A DNA stretch of 64,000 nucleotides from Candidatus Collinsella stercoripullorum (GTDB lineage: Bacteria > Actinomycetota > Coriobacteriia > Coriobacteriales > Coriobacteriaceae). Location of the stretch: positions 16,795-80,794 of the forward strand of contig DXAO01000013.1 in assembly GCA_019117005.1 (NCBI GenBank), in the 5' to 3' direction. The notes beneath the pieces were generated by a model. That model worked only from the letters and a program-made list of their open reading frames with translations. It did no database searches and was not told the origin of the DNA. The position numbers were made by a program, and so were the translations under genes. Of the stretch, positions 7,614 to 17,269 are shown piece after piece; within the stretch, counting starts at the first letter, position 1; every line of letters starts with the position of its first letter.

Positions 7614-9776
7614 ATGGATATCATCGCCACGCTCGCGCGCGAGCTCAACCTTAATCCCGCCGCCGTCGAGGCGGCCGTCAAGCTGATCGACGAGGGCAAC
7701 ACGATCCCCTTCATCGCGCGCTACCGCAAGGAGACGACGGGCGGCATGGACGACGTCGCTCTGCGCGCGCTCGACGACCGCCTCGCCTATCTGCGCAACC
7801 TCGAGCAGCGCAAAGAGGACGTGATCGTCCTCATCGGCGCCCAGGGCAAGCTCACCCCCGAGCTCGAGGCGGAGATCCGCGAAGCGACGCAGCTCCAGCG
7901 CGTCGAGGACCTCTACAAACCCTATCGCAAGAAGCGCCAGACGCGCGCGCAGAAGGCGCGCGAGGCGGGTCTTGAGCCGCTCGCCAATATGATCATCATG
8001 CAGGTCACGCCCCGCGGTGCCGCCACCCCGCTCGGTGCCGCCTCGGCCTACGTCACGCCTCAGGCGGTCCAGGCGGGGTACGACACGGCGGAAAAGGCGC
8101 TCGCGGGCGCATCCGACATCGTGGCGGAGACCGTGGCGGAAGACGCCGAGAACGTCGCCGACCTGCGCTCCTTCACCCAGGGCACGGGCGAGATCGTCGC
8201 CGTCGCCGTCGACGCGGACGAGAAGACCCCCTACGAGCCGTACTACGATTTCGCCGAGCCGGCGCGCAGGATCCCCAACCACCGCATCCTGGCCATCGAT
8301 CGCGGGGAGCGCGAGGGGAAGCTGCGCGTGAAGGTGCGCGTCGACGCCGACGCAGCCGTGGCGCGCCTGGGTTCTCGCTGGCCGCGCCGGCAGGGCATGT
8401 TCGCCCCGGTGCTCGAGGCGGCGATCGCGGACGGCTACAAGCGCCTCATGGCTCCCTCGCTCGAGCGGGAGACCCGCGCGCAGCTGACCGTGCGCGCCCA
8501 GACCGATGCCATCAAGGTCTTTGGCAAGAATCTCGAGGGCCTGCTTTCGGCCCGTCCCGTTCGCGGTGCCCGCATCATCGCGCTCGATCCCGGGTACCGC
8601 ACGGGGTGCAAGGTGGCCGTGCTCGACGAGACGGGCAAGCTGCTGGACCATGGCGTGGTGTATCCCACCAAGCCCCGTCATGACGTCGCGGGCACCAAGC
8701 GCGAGCTCGCGCGGCTCGTCAAGAAGCACCGCATCAACACCATCGTGATCGGCAACGGCACGGCGAGCCGCGAGACCGAGGAGGTCGTGTCCGAATTCAT
8801 CGCCGAGCAGGCTCCCGAGCTGCGCTACACCATCGTGAACGAGGCGGGGGCATCGGTGTATTCGGCAAGCGAGCTGGCAAGTCAGGAGTATCCCCAGCTC
8901 GACGTGACCACGCGCGGGGCGATGAGCCTGGGCCGCCGCCTGCAGGACCCCCTGGCGGAGCTCGTCAAGATCCCGCCGCAGTCCATTGGCGTCGGTCAGT
9001 ACCAGCATGACCTCGACCAGGCCGAGCTCGCCCGCACGCTGGGCAACGTGGTCGAGGACGTGGTCAACCGCGTGGGCGTCGACGTGAACACGGCGAGCGC
9101 GAGCCTTCTGGGGTACGTCTCGGGTATCACGCCGGCGGTGGCGAGAAACATCGTGGCCTACCGCGAGGAGCACGGCGCCTTCACCGATCGCCGCAAGTTG
9201 AAGGACGTGCCCAAGCTGGGCCCCAAGGCCTACGAGCAGTGCGCGGGCTTCCTGCGCATCAACGGCGGGGACAACCCGCTCGACGCGACGAGCGTCCATC
9301 CGGAGAGCTACGAGGTGGCGCGCAAGGTGCTCGAGCACGCGGGCGTCGGCGCGGGCGACCTGGCCGCCGGCGGCATCCCGGACATCGAGCGGCGCGTGGG
9401 CAGCGTGGCCTCGCTGTCCGGCGAGCTCGGCTGCGGCATCCTCACGCTCATCGACATCATCGCCGAGCTCGAGAAGCCCGGGCGCGACCCGCGCGACGAC
9501 GCGCCCGAGGTCGTGTTCAGCCGCGCGGCCCTCACGATCGACGACCTCGAGCCCGGCATGGAGCTCACCGGTACGGTGCGCAACGTGGTCGACTTCGGCG
9601 CCTTCGTGGACGTGGGGGTGCACCAGGACGGGCTCGTCCACATCTCCAAGCTGTCGGGCCGCTTCGTGAAGCACCCGAGCGACGTGGTGGCCGTCGGCGA
9701 TACCGTGAAGGTGTGGGTCGAGCGCGTGGACCGGGCGCGGGGCAAGATCTCGCTCACCATGGTGCAGGGGAAGTAG
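7614..9776 (+). CDS. tex: Tex-family RNA-binding transcription accessory protein
   Basis: 720 aa from ATG 7614 with GAGGAG upstream. Domains in order: the N-terminal helical Tex domain with IPFIARYRKETTGG near residue 27 and YKPYRKKR near 104; a YqgF/RNase H-like domain beginning RIIALDPGYRTGCKVAV near 323; helix-hairpin-helix repeats (VNTASASLLGYVSGI); and a C-terminal S1 domain (GTVRNVVDFGAFVDVGVHQD) ending in ISLTMVQGK. Length is normal for Tex. The protein binds nucleic acid and the elongating polymerase and affects transcription and stress tolerance in other bacteria. Monocistronic. Confidence 0.95.
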   Translation: MDIIATLARELNLNPAAVEAAVKLIDEGNTIPFIARYRKETTGGMDDVALRALDDRLAYLRNLEQRKEDVIVLIGAQGKLTPELEAEIREATQLQRVEDLYKPYRKKRQTRAQKAREAGLEPLANMIIMQVTPRGAATPLGAASAYVTPQAVQAGYDTAEKALAGASDIVAETVAEDAENVADLRSFTQGTGEIVAVAVDADEKTPYEPYYDFAEPARRIPNHRILAIDRGEREGKLRVKVRVDADAAVARLGSRWPRRQGMFAPVLEAAIADGYKRLMAPSLERETRAQLTVRAQTDAIKVFGKNLEGLLSARPVRGARIIALDPGYRTGCKVAVLDETGKLLDHGVVYPTKPRHDVAGTKRELARLVKKHRINTIVIGNGTASRETEEVVSEFIAEQAPELRYTIVNEAGASVYSASELASQEYPQLDVTTRGAMSLGRRLQDPLAELVKIPPQSIGVGQYQHDLDQAELARTLGNVVEDVVNRVGVDVNTASASLLGYVSGITPAVARNIVAYREEHGAFTDRRKLKDVPKLGPKAYEQCAGFLRINGGDNPLDATSVHPESYEVARKVLEHAGVGAGDLAAGGIPDIERRVGSVASLSGELGCGILTLIDIIAELEKPGRDPRDDAPEVVFSRAALTIDDLEPGMELTGTVRNVVDFGAFVDVGVHQDGLVHISKLSGRFVKHPSDVVAVGDTVKVWVERVDRARGKISLTMVQGK

Positions 9777-9788
9777 GGGGGCGCCGCC

Positions 9789-9830
9789 GGCCGGGTCCCG
9801 CCGGCAGCCTGCAGGCCGGGTCCCGTCGGC
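9789..9830. repeat. 17-bp imperfect direct repeat between tex and dus
   Basis: GGCCGGGTCCCGCCGGC at 9789-9805 recurs at 9814-9830 with one mismatch inside a very GC-rich, hairpin-prone spacer (9777-9944). It may act as a loose transcription terminator region or be simple GC-rich drift. Confidence 0.4.
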
Positions 9831-9944
9831 GGGCGCCGCCGCCGGCAGATGCCGGCCCGATAGCGCGGCCGGCTGCGGGACCTGGCTGCTGCGGGCCCGC
9901 ACCCGTCTGCGGGCCCCGCCCGCCCTCGATCGAAGGGATGCTCG

Positions 9945-10898
9945 ATGATATTCTCCCTGGCCTCCATGGAGGGGATCACGGGGCACGTGTTCCGCCGGGT
10001 CCATGCCGAGTGCTTCGGCGCGCTCTACCGGTACTACACCCCGTTCATCACCCCGCCGCGCGCGGGCTCCTCGTTCGGCGGCCGCGTCCGCCGGGAGGTC
10101 GACCCCGCCGCCAACCGGGGGCTCGACGTCGTCCCCCAGCTGATCACGAAGAACGCCGACGAGTTCGCCTGGGCGGCCCGGCTCCTCGCCGAGATGGGCT
10201 ACGCGGAGGTGAACCTCAACCTCGGGTGCCCGTCGGGAACGGTCGTGGCCAAGGGCCGGGGCGCCGGGCTCCTGCGCGACCCGGACGGGCTCGAGGCCTT
10301 CCTGCGCGACGTGTGCCGCGCGTCGTCTCTGCCGGTCTCGGTCAAGACGAGGCTCGGCATCCAGGATGACGCCGAATACGGGCGGATCCTCGAGGTGTAC
10401 CTCCGGCTGCCGCTCAAGGAGCTCATCGTCCACCCCCGCGTTCAGCGCGACCGCTACCAGGGAGTCCCGCGGCGGGAGCTGTACGGCGAGACCCTGCGGC
10501 GCGCCCCGTTCCCCGTCGCCTACAACGGGGACGTCTTCGGGCGCGGGGATCTCGACGCCCTGCTCTCGGCATACCCGGATACGCGCCACGTGATGCTCGG
10601 CCGGGGCATCCTCGCCAACCCCGCGCTCGCCCGCATGCTCGCAGGCGGGCCGGCTGCCACGGCCGACGAGCTCAGGCGCTTCCACGACAGGCTCTTCGAT
10701 GCGTACCGGGAGGAGATCGGGGGCAACGCGGTCTTCCGCATGAAGGAGTGGTGGTCCTACGCCCGGTTCTCCTTCGCCGACCCGCTCTCGGTCCACCGCG
10801 CGGTCAGGAAGGTCCGCCGGGTGGACGAGTATGCGGACGCGGTCGAGCGGGTCTTCGCCACGGAGCGCCTGGCACGGGTCGCGCGGTTCCAGGGGTAG
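9945..10898 (+). CDS. tRNA-dihydrouridine synthase
   Basis: This 317-aa flavoprotein reduces specific tRNA uridines to dihydrouridine with NADPH. The N-terminal [12 protein letters not shown] matches the FMN-binding start of Dus enzymes. [12 protein letters not shown] near residue 88 carries the catalytic Cys, GAGLLRDP follows, SVKTRLGI gives the conserved Lys-Arg, and YNGDVF and [10 protein letters not shown] form the phosphate-binding end of the TIM barrel. The ATG is preceded by GAAGGG at 7 bases. The subclass (DusA/B/C-like) was not resolved. Confidence 0.92.
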   Translation: MIFSLASMEGITGHVFRRVHAECFGALYRYYTPFITPPRAGSSFGGRVRREVDPAANRGLDVVPQLITKNADEFAWAARLLAEMGYAEVNLNLGCPSGTVVAKGRGAGLLRDPDGLEAFLRDVCRASSLPVSVKTRLGIQDDAEYGRILEVYLRLPLKELIVHPRVQRDRYQGVPRRELYGETLRRAPFPVAYNGDVFGRGDLDALLSAYPDTRHVMLGRGILANPALARMLAGGPAATADELRRFHDRLFDAYREEIGGNAVFRMKEWWSYARFSFADPLSVHRAVRKVRRVDEYADAVERVFATERLARVARFQG

Positions 10899-11086
10899 AG
10901 CGCCCGCGCCCGCGCGGCGGTCCGGATGCCTCGGCGGCGCCCACGTCCCATGCGGGGCATCCGTCGCGCGCTCCCCACGCCCGCGCGGCGGATGCCCACG
11001 CCCGCCGAGCGGACGCCCCGTCCGCGGGTTCCCCCTGCTCGCGCGGGATAGAATCAGGCCAGCTGTCCCCAACAGAAGGAGCACCC

Positions 11087-12073
11087 ATGGACCTTCCCAA
11101 CAAGCGCCCGGACGACATGGCCCGCATCACCACCCCGGAGCTCGCCGAGGCGTTCATCGACGAGCAGGTCGCCGCGATCCGCGAGCAGGTGGGCGAGGGC
11201 AACGTCCTGCTCGCCCTATCCGGTGGCGTGGACTCGTCCGTCGTGGCGGCGCTGCTCATCAAAGCGATCGGCCGCCAGCTCATCTGCGTGCACGTGAACC
11301 ACGGCCTCATGCGCAAGGGCGAGTCGGAGCAGGTCGTCGACGTGTTCCGCAACCAGATGGACGCCAACCTCGTCTACGTGGACGCCACCGACCGCTTCCT
11401 CGACCTGCTCGCCGGTGTCGCGGAGCCCGAGGCCAAGCGCAAGATCATCGGTGCGGAGTTCATCCGCGTGTTCGAGGAGGAGGCGCGCAAGGTGGCCGGT
11501 GAGGTCGACTTCCTCGCGCAGGGCACCATCTACCCCGACATCGTGGAGTCCGACGGCGTGAAGGCCCACCACAACGTGGGCGGTCTGCCCGACGACCTGC
11601 AGTTCGAGCTCGTGGAGCCCGTCCGCCTGCTCTACAAGGACGAGGTCCGCACGGTCGGGCGCGCGCTCGGTCTGCCGGAATCCATGGTCGAGCGACAGCC
11701 GTTCCCCGGTCCGGGCCTGGGCGTGCGCTGCCTCGGCGCGATCACGCGCGACCGCCTGGAGGCGCTGCGCGGGGCCGACGCCATCCTGCGCGAGGAGTTC
11801 GCCGAGGCGGGGCTCGCCGGCAAGGTGTGGCAGTACTTCGTCGTGGTCCCCGACATGCGTGCTACCGGCGTGCGCGACGGGCGCCGCGCCTACGACTGGC
11901 CGGCCGTCATCCGCGCCGTCAACACGGTGGACGCCATGACCGCCACGGTGCCCGAGCTCGACTGGTCGCTGCTCAAGCGCATCACCGGCCGCATCCTGGC
12001 CGAGGTGCCGGGCATCTGCCGCGTGACCTACGACCTCACCCCGAAGCCCATCGGCACAATCGAGTGGGAGTGA
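11087..12073 (+). CDS. guaA: GMP synthase ATP-pyrophosphatase subunit (no amidotransferase domain)
   Basis: 328 aa from ATG 11087, with AGAAGGA six bases upstream and a TAGAAT -10-like site at 11049-11054. It carries the ATPPase P-loop LSGGVDSS at 45-51, then [34 protein letters not shown], the [13 protein letters not shown] hinge and the C-terminal dimerisation domain ending [14 protein letters not shown]. It adenylates and aminates XMP to GMP. The usual N-terminal glutamine amidotransferase domain (about 190 aa) is absent: sequence upstream to 10899 is non-coding. It must use ammonia or a separate glutaminase subunit encoded elsewhere, the arrangement known in archaea. Confidence 0.93.
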   Translation: MDLPNKRPDDMARITTPELAEAFIDEQVAAIREQVGEGNVLLALSGGVDSSVVAALLIKAIGRQLICVHVNHGLMRKGESEQVVDVFRNQMDANLVYVDATDRFLDLLAGVAEPEAKRKIIGAEFIRVFEEEARKVAGEVDFLAQGTIYPDIVESDGVKAHHNVGGLPDDLQFELVEPVRLLYKDEVRTVGRALGLPESMVERQPFPGPGLGVRCLGAITRDRLEALRGADAILREEFAEAGLAGKVWQYFVVVPDMRATGVRDGRRAYDWPAVIRAVNTVDAMTATVPELDWSLLKRITGRILAEVPGICRVTYDLTPKPIGTIEWE

Positions 12074-12194
12074 GGTACGGGATCCCCGGTTCCAAATCCG
12101 ACTAGCTCGTCGAGACACCGAGGGGAGCCGCGGGGGCGGGCCCGAGCGCATCGGGCGCGCCCCCGCATGCCGGCGATGGGGGAGGGAAGCGGGG

Positions 12195-12839
12195 ATGCGC
12201 GCGATGAAGACCAAAGAGGACCTGTTCGCCGCCGATGCGGCGCGCGATGCGGCCGTCTGCGGGCGCCGCCTGTCCGCTCCGGCGTCCGCCCGCCCCGACC
12301 TCGCCGCGTCGGGGGCGCACGACCCCACGCCCACGCCCTACTTCATCTTGGACGAGCTACTCGCGCCGCTCGGGCTGGGTCCCGGGGACCACCTGCTGGA
12401 TGTGGGCTGCGGGACGGGTCGCGTGCTCGCCTATGCCGCCGACCGCCTGCGCTGCCGGGCGACGGGGGTCGAGCTCGACGAGGGGCTCGCCTCGGTCGCG
12501 TCCTCATGGGCGTCCGCCCACCCGCGGCTCCGCGTCGTGGCGGGCAGCGCGCTCGACATCCCGCTTGCCCCGTATACCTGCTTCTACCTGTTCAACCCCT
12601 TCGATACGGACGTCCTGACGCGCTTCCTCGACAAGGTCGAGCGGGAGGCGGCCCGCCCGGTCGCGCTCGTCCATATGTCGGACAACGGGGAGTCGTTCGC
12701 CTACCTCGGCCGGACGGGGTGGGAGGCCGTGCGCGAGGGGTCGTTCCGCTTCCTCCGCGCGCCCGGCGGTGCCGATATCGAGGTCTACGCGCATCCCCAG
12801 CATTTCACGGTCTGGCGCTTCTCGCCCGCGTCCGACTGA
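12195..12839 (+). CDS. Class I SAM-dependent methyltransferase
   Basis: This 214-aa protein has a motif I LLDVGCGTGRVLAYA near residue 68, an acidic motif II (ATGVELDEG) and a post-I region containing FYLFNPFDTD, consistent with a Rossmann-fold methyltransferase. The proposed start has GGAGGGAAG upstream; a second ATG lies 9 bases in. The substrate is unknown. The 3' end overlaps the convergent sensor kinase gene by 35 bp. Confidence 0.75.
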   Translation: MRAMKTKEDLFAADAARDAAVCGRRLSAPASARPDLAASGAHDPTPTPYFILDELLAPLGLGPGDHLLDVGCGTGRVLAYAADRLRCRATGVELDEGLASVASSWASAHPRLRVVAGSALDIPLAPYTCFYLFNPFDTDVLTRFLDKVEREAARPVALVHMSDNGESFAYLGRTGWEAVREGSFRFLRAPGGADIEVYAHPQHFTVWRFSPASD

Positions 12840-14376
12840 CCGGGCCCGCTGGGTCCGGCTCCGCCCCGTCGCCTCCCGCGCGCTCTGCGAGCGGGAGCAG
12901 CAGCGACGCGCGCGCCCCTGCGACCCGTCCGTCCCTGTCGACGATGTTCTCGAGCTCGATGGCGCCGCCGTGCGCCCGCGCGGTCTCCGCCGCCATGGCG
13001 AGGCCGATGCCGTAATGAGCCCCCGCCCCGCCGCGCCGCGCCGCGTCGTCGGTGTAGAAGCGCTCGCAGCCGTGCTCGAGCGCCGCGGGCGAGAAGCCCT
13101 TTCCGTCGTCCGCCACCGCGATCCGCACGCGGCCGCCCGGTTCCCCGTCCCCGCGCGCCGGCTCGACTCCCAGCGAGATGCGCACCGCACCCGCGGCATG
13201 GTCGACGGCGTTCGCGACGAGGTTCATGGCCGCCCGGGTCACGGCCTCGGCGTCGAGCGAGGCGTGCGCCCCGATCGCCTGCGGGTCCGCGTCGACCGCG
13301 AGCTCGAGCCCGCGCGCCGCCGCGAGCGCACGCGCGTCCGCCGCGAGCGCGGCGAGCAGGGAGCCCAGGCGCACCGTGCGGCGCTCCGACGGCGCCTCCC
13401 CCCGGGACGTCTCGATCAGCAGGCGCACGTAGGCGTCGAGCCGCTCGCTCGCCTCCGCCCCGTCGCGCGCGGCGCAGGCGAGCTCGGCGCGGGCGGGCCC
13501 ATCCAGCTCCGCATCCCCGGAGAGCTCCTCCTCCAGGAACTCGGTGTTCGCGCGCACCACGGTCAGCGGCGTCTTGAGGTCGTGTGCGAGCGCCGCGACC
13601 TGGTCGCGCTGCCTGCGCTCGGCCCGGTAGCGCGCCTCGAGGGACTCGGCCAGCGAGGCGCGCATGCGGTCCATGGCGGCGAGGACCTCGTTCACCTCGC
13701 GCACGCCGGTGATGCCGACGCTGAAATCGAGCTGCTGCGCGCCCACCTTCTCCGCCGCCGCGGAGAGGGGGGCGAGCGAACGGGAGATCATGCGGCTCGC
13801 GCGCCGGGCGACGAGGGCGGTGGCGGCGACGCTGCCCGCGCAGCCGGCGGCGAGCATGAGGTTCTGGGGGTTGGGAAGGCTTTCGGCGAGCTCGCGCGAG
13901 ATGAACTGCGGGAGGTACTCGCAGCGCAGCACGCAGACCGTCCCGTCCGCGAGCGCGACCGTCCCGTAAGTGACGCCCCCGCCCCCGCCGATCTGCTCGA
14001 GCTCCGATGCCGTCCCGTCCGATTCGGCGGACTCCGCGCGCGCCAGCTCCCGCGCCCGTTCGAGCTGCTCTCCGGTCAGGTCCGTATCCAGCACGGTCCC
14101 GTCGTCCGAGACGAGGGCGTAGTGGTACGCGGTCGGCAGCGCGCCCGCATCGAACGCCCCCTCGTCCCGCAGGGCGGCGGCGACCTCGTCCATATGCGCG
14201 GGGCCCCAGCTCGCCGGGTAGACCATGCCGGCGTTGCACGCCGCCGAGAACGCGGCGAACGAGGCGACCCACGCGGCGCCGATGCCGAGCACGGTGTAGG
14301 CGAAGTAGCGCACGATCAGCCAGGAGAGCGGAGCGCCCCGCCCGCGCGTGCGCAGCGGGGCTATCGGGACTGCCAT
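12805..14376 (-). CDS. Sensor histidine kinase of the ABC-linked two-component system
   Basis: 523 aa. The ATG overlaps the end of the response-regulator gene by 16 bases, so the pair is translationally coupled. Two membrane segments (about 15-40 and 165-185) enclose an extracytoplasmic domain of roughly 120 residues. A linker follows, then the phospho-acceptor box ALAHDLKTPLTVV, the N-box NLVANAVDHA, DDGKGF and GIGLAMA of the ATP lid. It probably senses a cell-envelope-active peptide and phosphorylates the regulator at 14361, by analogy with CprK/LanK-type kinases that sit beside similar ABC genes. Overlaps the convergent methyltransferase by 35 bp. Confidence 0.9.
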   Translation of the reverse strand: MAVPIAPLRTRGRGAPLSWLIVRYFAYTVLGIGAAWVASFAAFSAACNAGMVYPASWGPAHMDEVAAALRDEGAFDAGALPTAYHYALVSDDGTVLDTDLTGEQLERARELARAESAESDGTASELEQIGGGGGVTYGTVALADGTVCVLRCEYLPQFISRELAESLPNPQNLMLAAGCAGSVAATALVARRASRMISRSLAPLSAAAEKVGAQQLDFSVGITGVREVNEVLAAMDRMRASLAESLEARYRAERRQRDQVAALAHDLKTPLTVVRANTEFLEEELSGDAELDGPARAELACAARDGAEASERLDAYVRLLIETSRGEAPSERRTVRLGSLLAALAADARALAAARGLELAVDADPQAIGAHASLDAEAVTRAAMNLVANAVDHAAGAVRISLGVEPARGDGEPGGRVRIAVADDGKGFSPAALEHGCERFYTDDAARRGGAGAHYGIGLAMAAETARAHGGAIELENIVDRDGRVAGARASLLLPLAERAGGDGAEPDPAGPVSRTRARSARP

Positions 14377-15026
14377 CGGTACCCCATCCCCCAGACGGTC
14401 GCGATCGGGTCGGCGCCGGCCTCCGCGAGCTTCCTGCGCGCACGGCTCACGTGCATGGAGACCGCGCTGTCGTCCGCGCCGCTCTCCCAGCCGAGGACGC
14501 GCTCGCGGATCTGCGCGCGCGTGAAGACCTGGCCGGGATGGCGGGCGAGCAGCTCGCAGATCTCGTATTCGGTCGGGGTGAGCGGCACCGGCGTCCCCGC
14601 CACCTCGACCGCGCAGGCGCCGAGGTCCACGCGCAGCTCCCCGAACGCCAGCGCGTGGGTGCGCTCGCGCCGTTCGCGGCGCAGGTGGGCGGCGACCTTG
14701 GCGCGCAGCTCGGCCGCACCGAAGGGCTTGCGGACGTAGTCGTCGGCGCCCAGCCCGTACCCGGTGACGGCGTCGTCCTCGTCGACCTTCGCGGTGAGGA
14801 ACACGATGGGGCCGTCGAACCGCGGGCGGATCCGCCGGACGAGTTCGAAGCCGTCGAGACCGGGCATCATGACGTCGCAGAGGATGAGGTCGAAGCGGGC
14901 GAGGTCCATTTCCGGGACCCGCACCGGGTCGTCCGCGCATGCGACATCGTGCCCGTCGCGCCGCAGGATGCGGGCGAGGGCGTCGAGAATCGCCCGCTCG
15001 TCGTCGATCGCCAGGATGTGCGCCAT
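14361..15026 (-). CDS. OmpR/PhoB-family response regulator
   Basis: 221 aa, start supported by a perfect AAGGAGG. The receiver domain has the acidic pair IDDE near residues 7-9, the phospho-acceptor Asp in LILCDVMMPG, the switch Thr in VFLTAK and the Lys in VRKPFG. The C-terminal winged helix (LTPTEYEICELLARHPGQ and VSMHVSRARRKL) is of OmpR type. Its probable target is the direct repeat at 18072-18089 before the ABC transporter genes of the same cluster. Confidence 0.93.
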   Translation of the reverse strand: MAHILAIDDERAILDALARILRRDGHDVACADDPVRVPEMDLARFDLILCDVMMPGLDGFELVRRIRPRFDGPIVFLTAKVDEDDAVTGYGLGADDYVRKPFGAAELRAKVAAHLRRERRERTHALAFGELRVDLGACAVEVAGTPVPLTPTEYEICELLARHPGQVFTRAQIRERVLGWESGADDSAVSMHVSRARRKLAEAGADPIATVWGMGYRWQSR

Positions 15027-15145
15027 GGTTCCTCCTTGTCCGTGGGGATTATAGCGGGAGCGCCGCGTGTGGCGGGATTCCCGCGCCGCCGGGATTCCCT
15101 CGTGCCCGGTCGCGCGGCCGGAGACGCCGTCGGGTTTTCCGCCTC

Positions 15146-15610
15146 CTACGCGAGCGCCCTGCGCGCGGGTTCGGGTACGTCGCCCTCCTCGATGCCTCGG
15201 TAGCGGACGCCCGTCCCGCCCTTCGCGTCGATCCGGAGCCAGCCCTCCCCGTCGGCCTGCTCCCCGAAGCAGATGATCTGCAGCTCGCGGACGTTGCCTG
15301 CGGAGTCCGATGCCCGGATCAGGTAGACGAAGTTGCACCCCGCCCCGGTCGCGTCCCCGTACGAGTCCGTGAAGGAATCGGGGTCGGGGGAGCGCGCGTA
15401 CATGGTGAGCTCGGGACCGGGCACGATGCGGTCGAGGCCCGATCGGACGACGGCGCCCATGCCGCCGCATCCCGCGAGGCCCCCGCAGGTCGCGAGCGCG
15501 CAGGCGAGGGCGCAGGCGAGCAGGCGGGCGCGGTGCCGCGCGGCGCGCGGCCCGTTCGCGGCCCCGGCGCCGCAGGCGGATGCCATGTTCCCGGTCCCGG
15601 TCCTATCCAT
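15146..15610 (-). CDS. YxeA/DUF1093-like lipoprotein
   Basis: 154 aa. A hydrophobic stretch ends in a lipobox-like LAGCGG, suggesting export and lipid attachment. The mature part ends with a pattern I recognise from the YxeA family (aromatic/acidic beta strands, a GEGWLRI segment, a Gly-Val-Arg-Tyr turn and a terminal VPEPARRAL). Its start overlaps the upstream permease stop by 8 bases (ATGGATAG), so it belongs to the ABC operon. By position it may act like a LanI-type immunity lipoprotein, which is inference only. An alternative start is the internal ATG at codon 9. Confidence 0.65.
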   Translation of the reverse strand: MDRTGTGNMASACGAGAANGPRAARHRARLLACALACALATCGGLAGCGGMGAVVRSGLDRIVPGPELTMYARSPDPDSFTDSYGDATGAGCNFVYLIRASDSAGNVRELQIICFGEQADGEGWLRIDAKGGTGVRYRGIEEGDVPEPARRALA

Positions 15611-16430
15611 GGGTCTCTCCGTTCTCGAAATGCCTGAACCATATCGGCAGCGCCGTCGCGCAGGCGAGCGACGCGAGCGCGGCCGCCGTCCCCGTGAGCG
15701 CGCCCGCCGCCCGCACCGCGACGGCCTCCGCCGTGCCGGATGCGGCTATCGCGCCCTCGATCCCGAGCGAGCCCAGCCGCGCGGCCCAGCAGAAGGGGAG
15801 CGCCCCGAGCGCGTCCGCCCCGTGGGCCCCGGTGAGCTCGCCGGTCATGAGGCCGTGCGCGAGCCCCCCGACCGAGAGGAACGCGAGGGCGAGGCCTGCG
15901 GCCCCCGCGCCGATGGCGACGTTGCGCCCGAACCGCAGGGACAGCGCGAGCGCCAGCGCGTAGAGGGGCAGGCTTCCCAGCACGCAGCCCGCCCACGACA
16001 GGGCGATCGCGCCCGCGCCCACGGCGAGCGCCCCCGCCGCGGCGAGGATGGCGGCGAACAGCCCGAAGGCGAGTGCGAGCGTCGCGGCTCCCATGAGGAC
16101 CAGCGCCCCGTACAGGGCGAGGACCGCCCGCGCGCGCGACGGCGCCCCCGTGAGGTTGGCGAGTCCCCCTGCGACCCGCTCCTCGTCCACCGCGAGGCCG
16201 CAGACGATGCCCGCCATGAGCGGCATCATCGCCCCGAGCAGCTGGGCGTAGGCATCCGCCCCGAGGGACGGGTCCCAGGGCGCGCAGGCGAAGTAGGCGC
16301 CGCAGGCCGCCCCGGCGGCGGTCCCGCACGCCGCGTGGACGGCGGCGATGGGGGAGCGGGAGAGGCGCAGCAGCTGTGAGCGCAGGGCGCGCGGCAGGGT
16401 CGCGCGCATCCGACGCGCCCGCGCGCTCAT
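15603..16430 (-). CDS. ABC permease, MutG/CprC-like
   Basis: This 275-aa protein has about six hydrophobic segments (for example a central ALVLMGAATLALAFGLFAA). Its start overlaps the preceding permease by 4 bases (ATGA) and its stop overlaps the lipoprotein gene. Two consecutive short permeases of 270-280 aa with one ATPase are the layout of lantibiotic self-protection and CprABC-type peptide-resistance transporters (LanFEG). It probably expels cationic antimicrobial peptides from the membrane. Confidence 0.75.
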   Translation of the reverse strand: MSARARRMRATLPRALRSQLLRLSRSPIAAVHAACGTAAGAACGAYFACAPWDPSLGADAYAQLLGAMMPLMAGIVCGLAVDEERVAGGLANLTGAPSRARAVLALYGALVLMGAATLALAFGLFAAILAAAGALAVGAGAIALSWAGCVLGSLPLYALALALSLRFGRNVAIGAGAAGLALAFLSVGGLAHGLMTGELTGAHGADALGALPFCWAARLGSLGIEGAIAASGTAEAVAVRAAGALTGTAAALASLACATALPIWFRHFENGETHG

Positions 16431-17269
16431 CGCTCCTCCGAGCGTGCGAACCATGCGGCGGATGCCGAGGTGAGCAGGACGAACGCGGCCGCGCAGACGG
16501 CGAGGCCTCCCCAGATGAGGGCGGCGTCGCCGGCGAGCGCCCCGCCGAGGGCGGTATCGGCCGCGAGGGGCTCCCCGCTCGGGAGCACCGGGATAAAGGC
16601 GGTGGGGATGACCACGGTCGCGCAGGGCGGCAGCAGCTGGGGGACCGGGACGAGCGACCAGGCGAACGCCCCGGCGATCTGGACCGCAAGCGGTGCGAAT
16701 ATGCCCGCGAGCATGCCCGCGCCCGTGCAGAGGGCGAGGGTCGCCGGGATCATCCAGGCGGTCGTGAGCGTGTTGGCGGCCGCGCAGCATAGCATGGTAA
16801 GCGTCCCCGCCGCCGTGAGGCCCTGCGCGGTGAACGCGGACCCGACGAGATAGACGGCGAAGACGACGAGGTTGGCCAGCGCGGACAGCGCGAGGCACCA
16901 CAGGGCCTTCGCCCACCACGCGCACCCGAGCGGCGCGCCCTGGCCCAGGACGCCGCGCATCCCTGAGCGCGCGTCGGCCTGGGCCACGCACGCCGTGAAC
17001 AGCGAGACGGCCACCGGAAGGAAGAGGGCGTACCAGTAGTTCCACGCGGAGAACGCCTGGTAGCCGTTCACCGGCATCGCCCCTAACAGCGGCATGGGGA
17101 GCGCCATGGCGACGGCGATCCGCATCGGCGCGGCGCGGCGCGATTTGAGCGCCTCGGCTCTCAGCGCCGAGAGCAGGGTCGCACGGGGAAGGCCCGCGGC
17201 GTCTCGCTCCGCACGGCGCCGGCCGGTTCCCGCGGCCGTGCGCGGGGAGTTCAGGATGCGTTCGGTCAT
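16427..17269 (-). CDS. ABC permease, MutE/CprB-like
   Basis: This 280-aa integral membrane protein contains the WNYWYALFLPVAVSLF segment typical of MutE/EpiE-type permeases and five or six further helices. It is joined by 4-base ATGA overlaps to the ATPase upstream and the second permease downstream, implying coupled translation and fixed stoichiometry. Confidence 0.75.
   Translation of the reverse strand: MTERILNSPRTAAGTGRRRAERDAAGLPRATLLSALRAEALKSRRAAPMRIAVAMALPMPLLGAMPVNGYQAFSAWNYWYALFLPVAVSLFTACVAQADARSGMRGVLGQGAPLGCAWWAKALWCLALSALANLVVFAVYLVGSAFTAQGLTAAGTLTMLCCAAANTLTTAWMIPATLALCTGAGMLAGIFAPLAVQIAGAFAWSLVPVPQLLPPCATVVIPTAFIPVLPSGEPLAADTALGGALAGDAALIWGGLAVCAAAFVLLTSASAAWFARSEER

Noticed and set aside
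7560..11084. 1174-codon open frame antisense to tex and dus
   Set aside because: It spans two unrelated plus-strand genes and their spacer, and its composition is that of reversed GC-rich codons.
12080..12110. tRNA T-arm-like GGTTCCAAATCC after guaA
   Set aside because: The loop has one base too many, and no acceptor, D or anticodon arms can be placed upstream. Not a tRNA or a clear attachment site.
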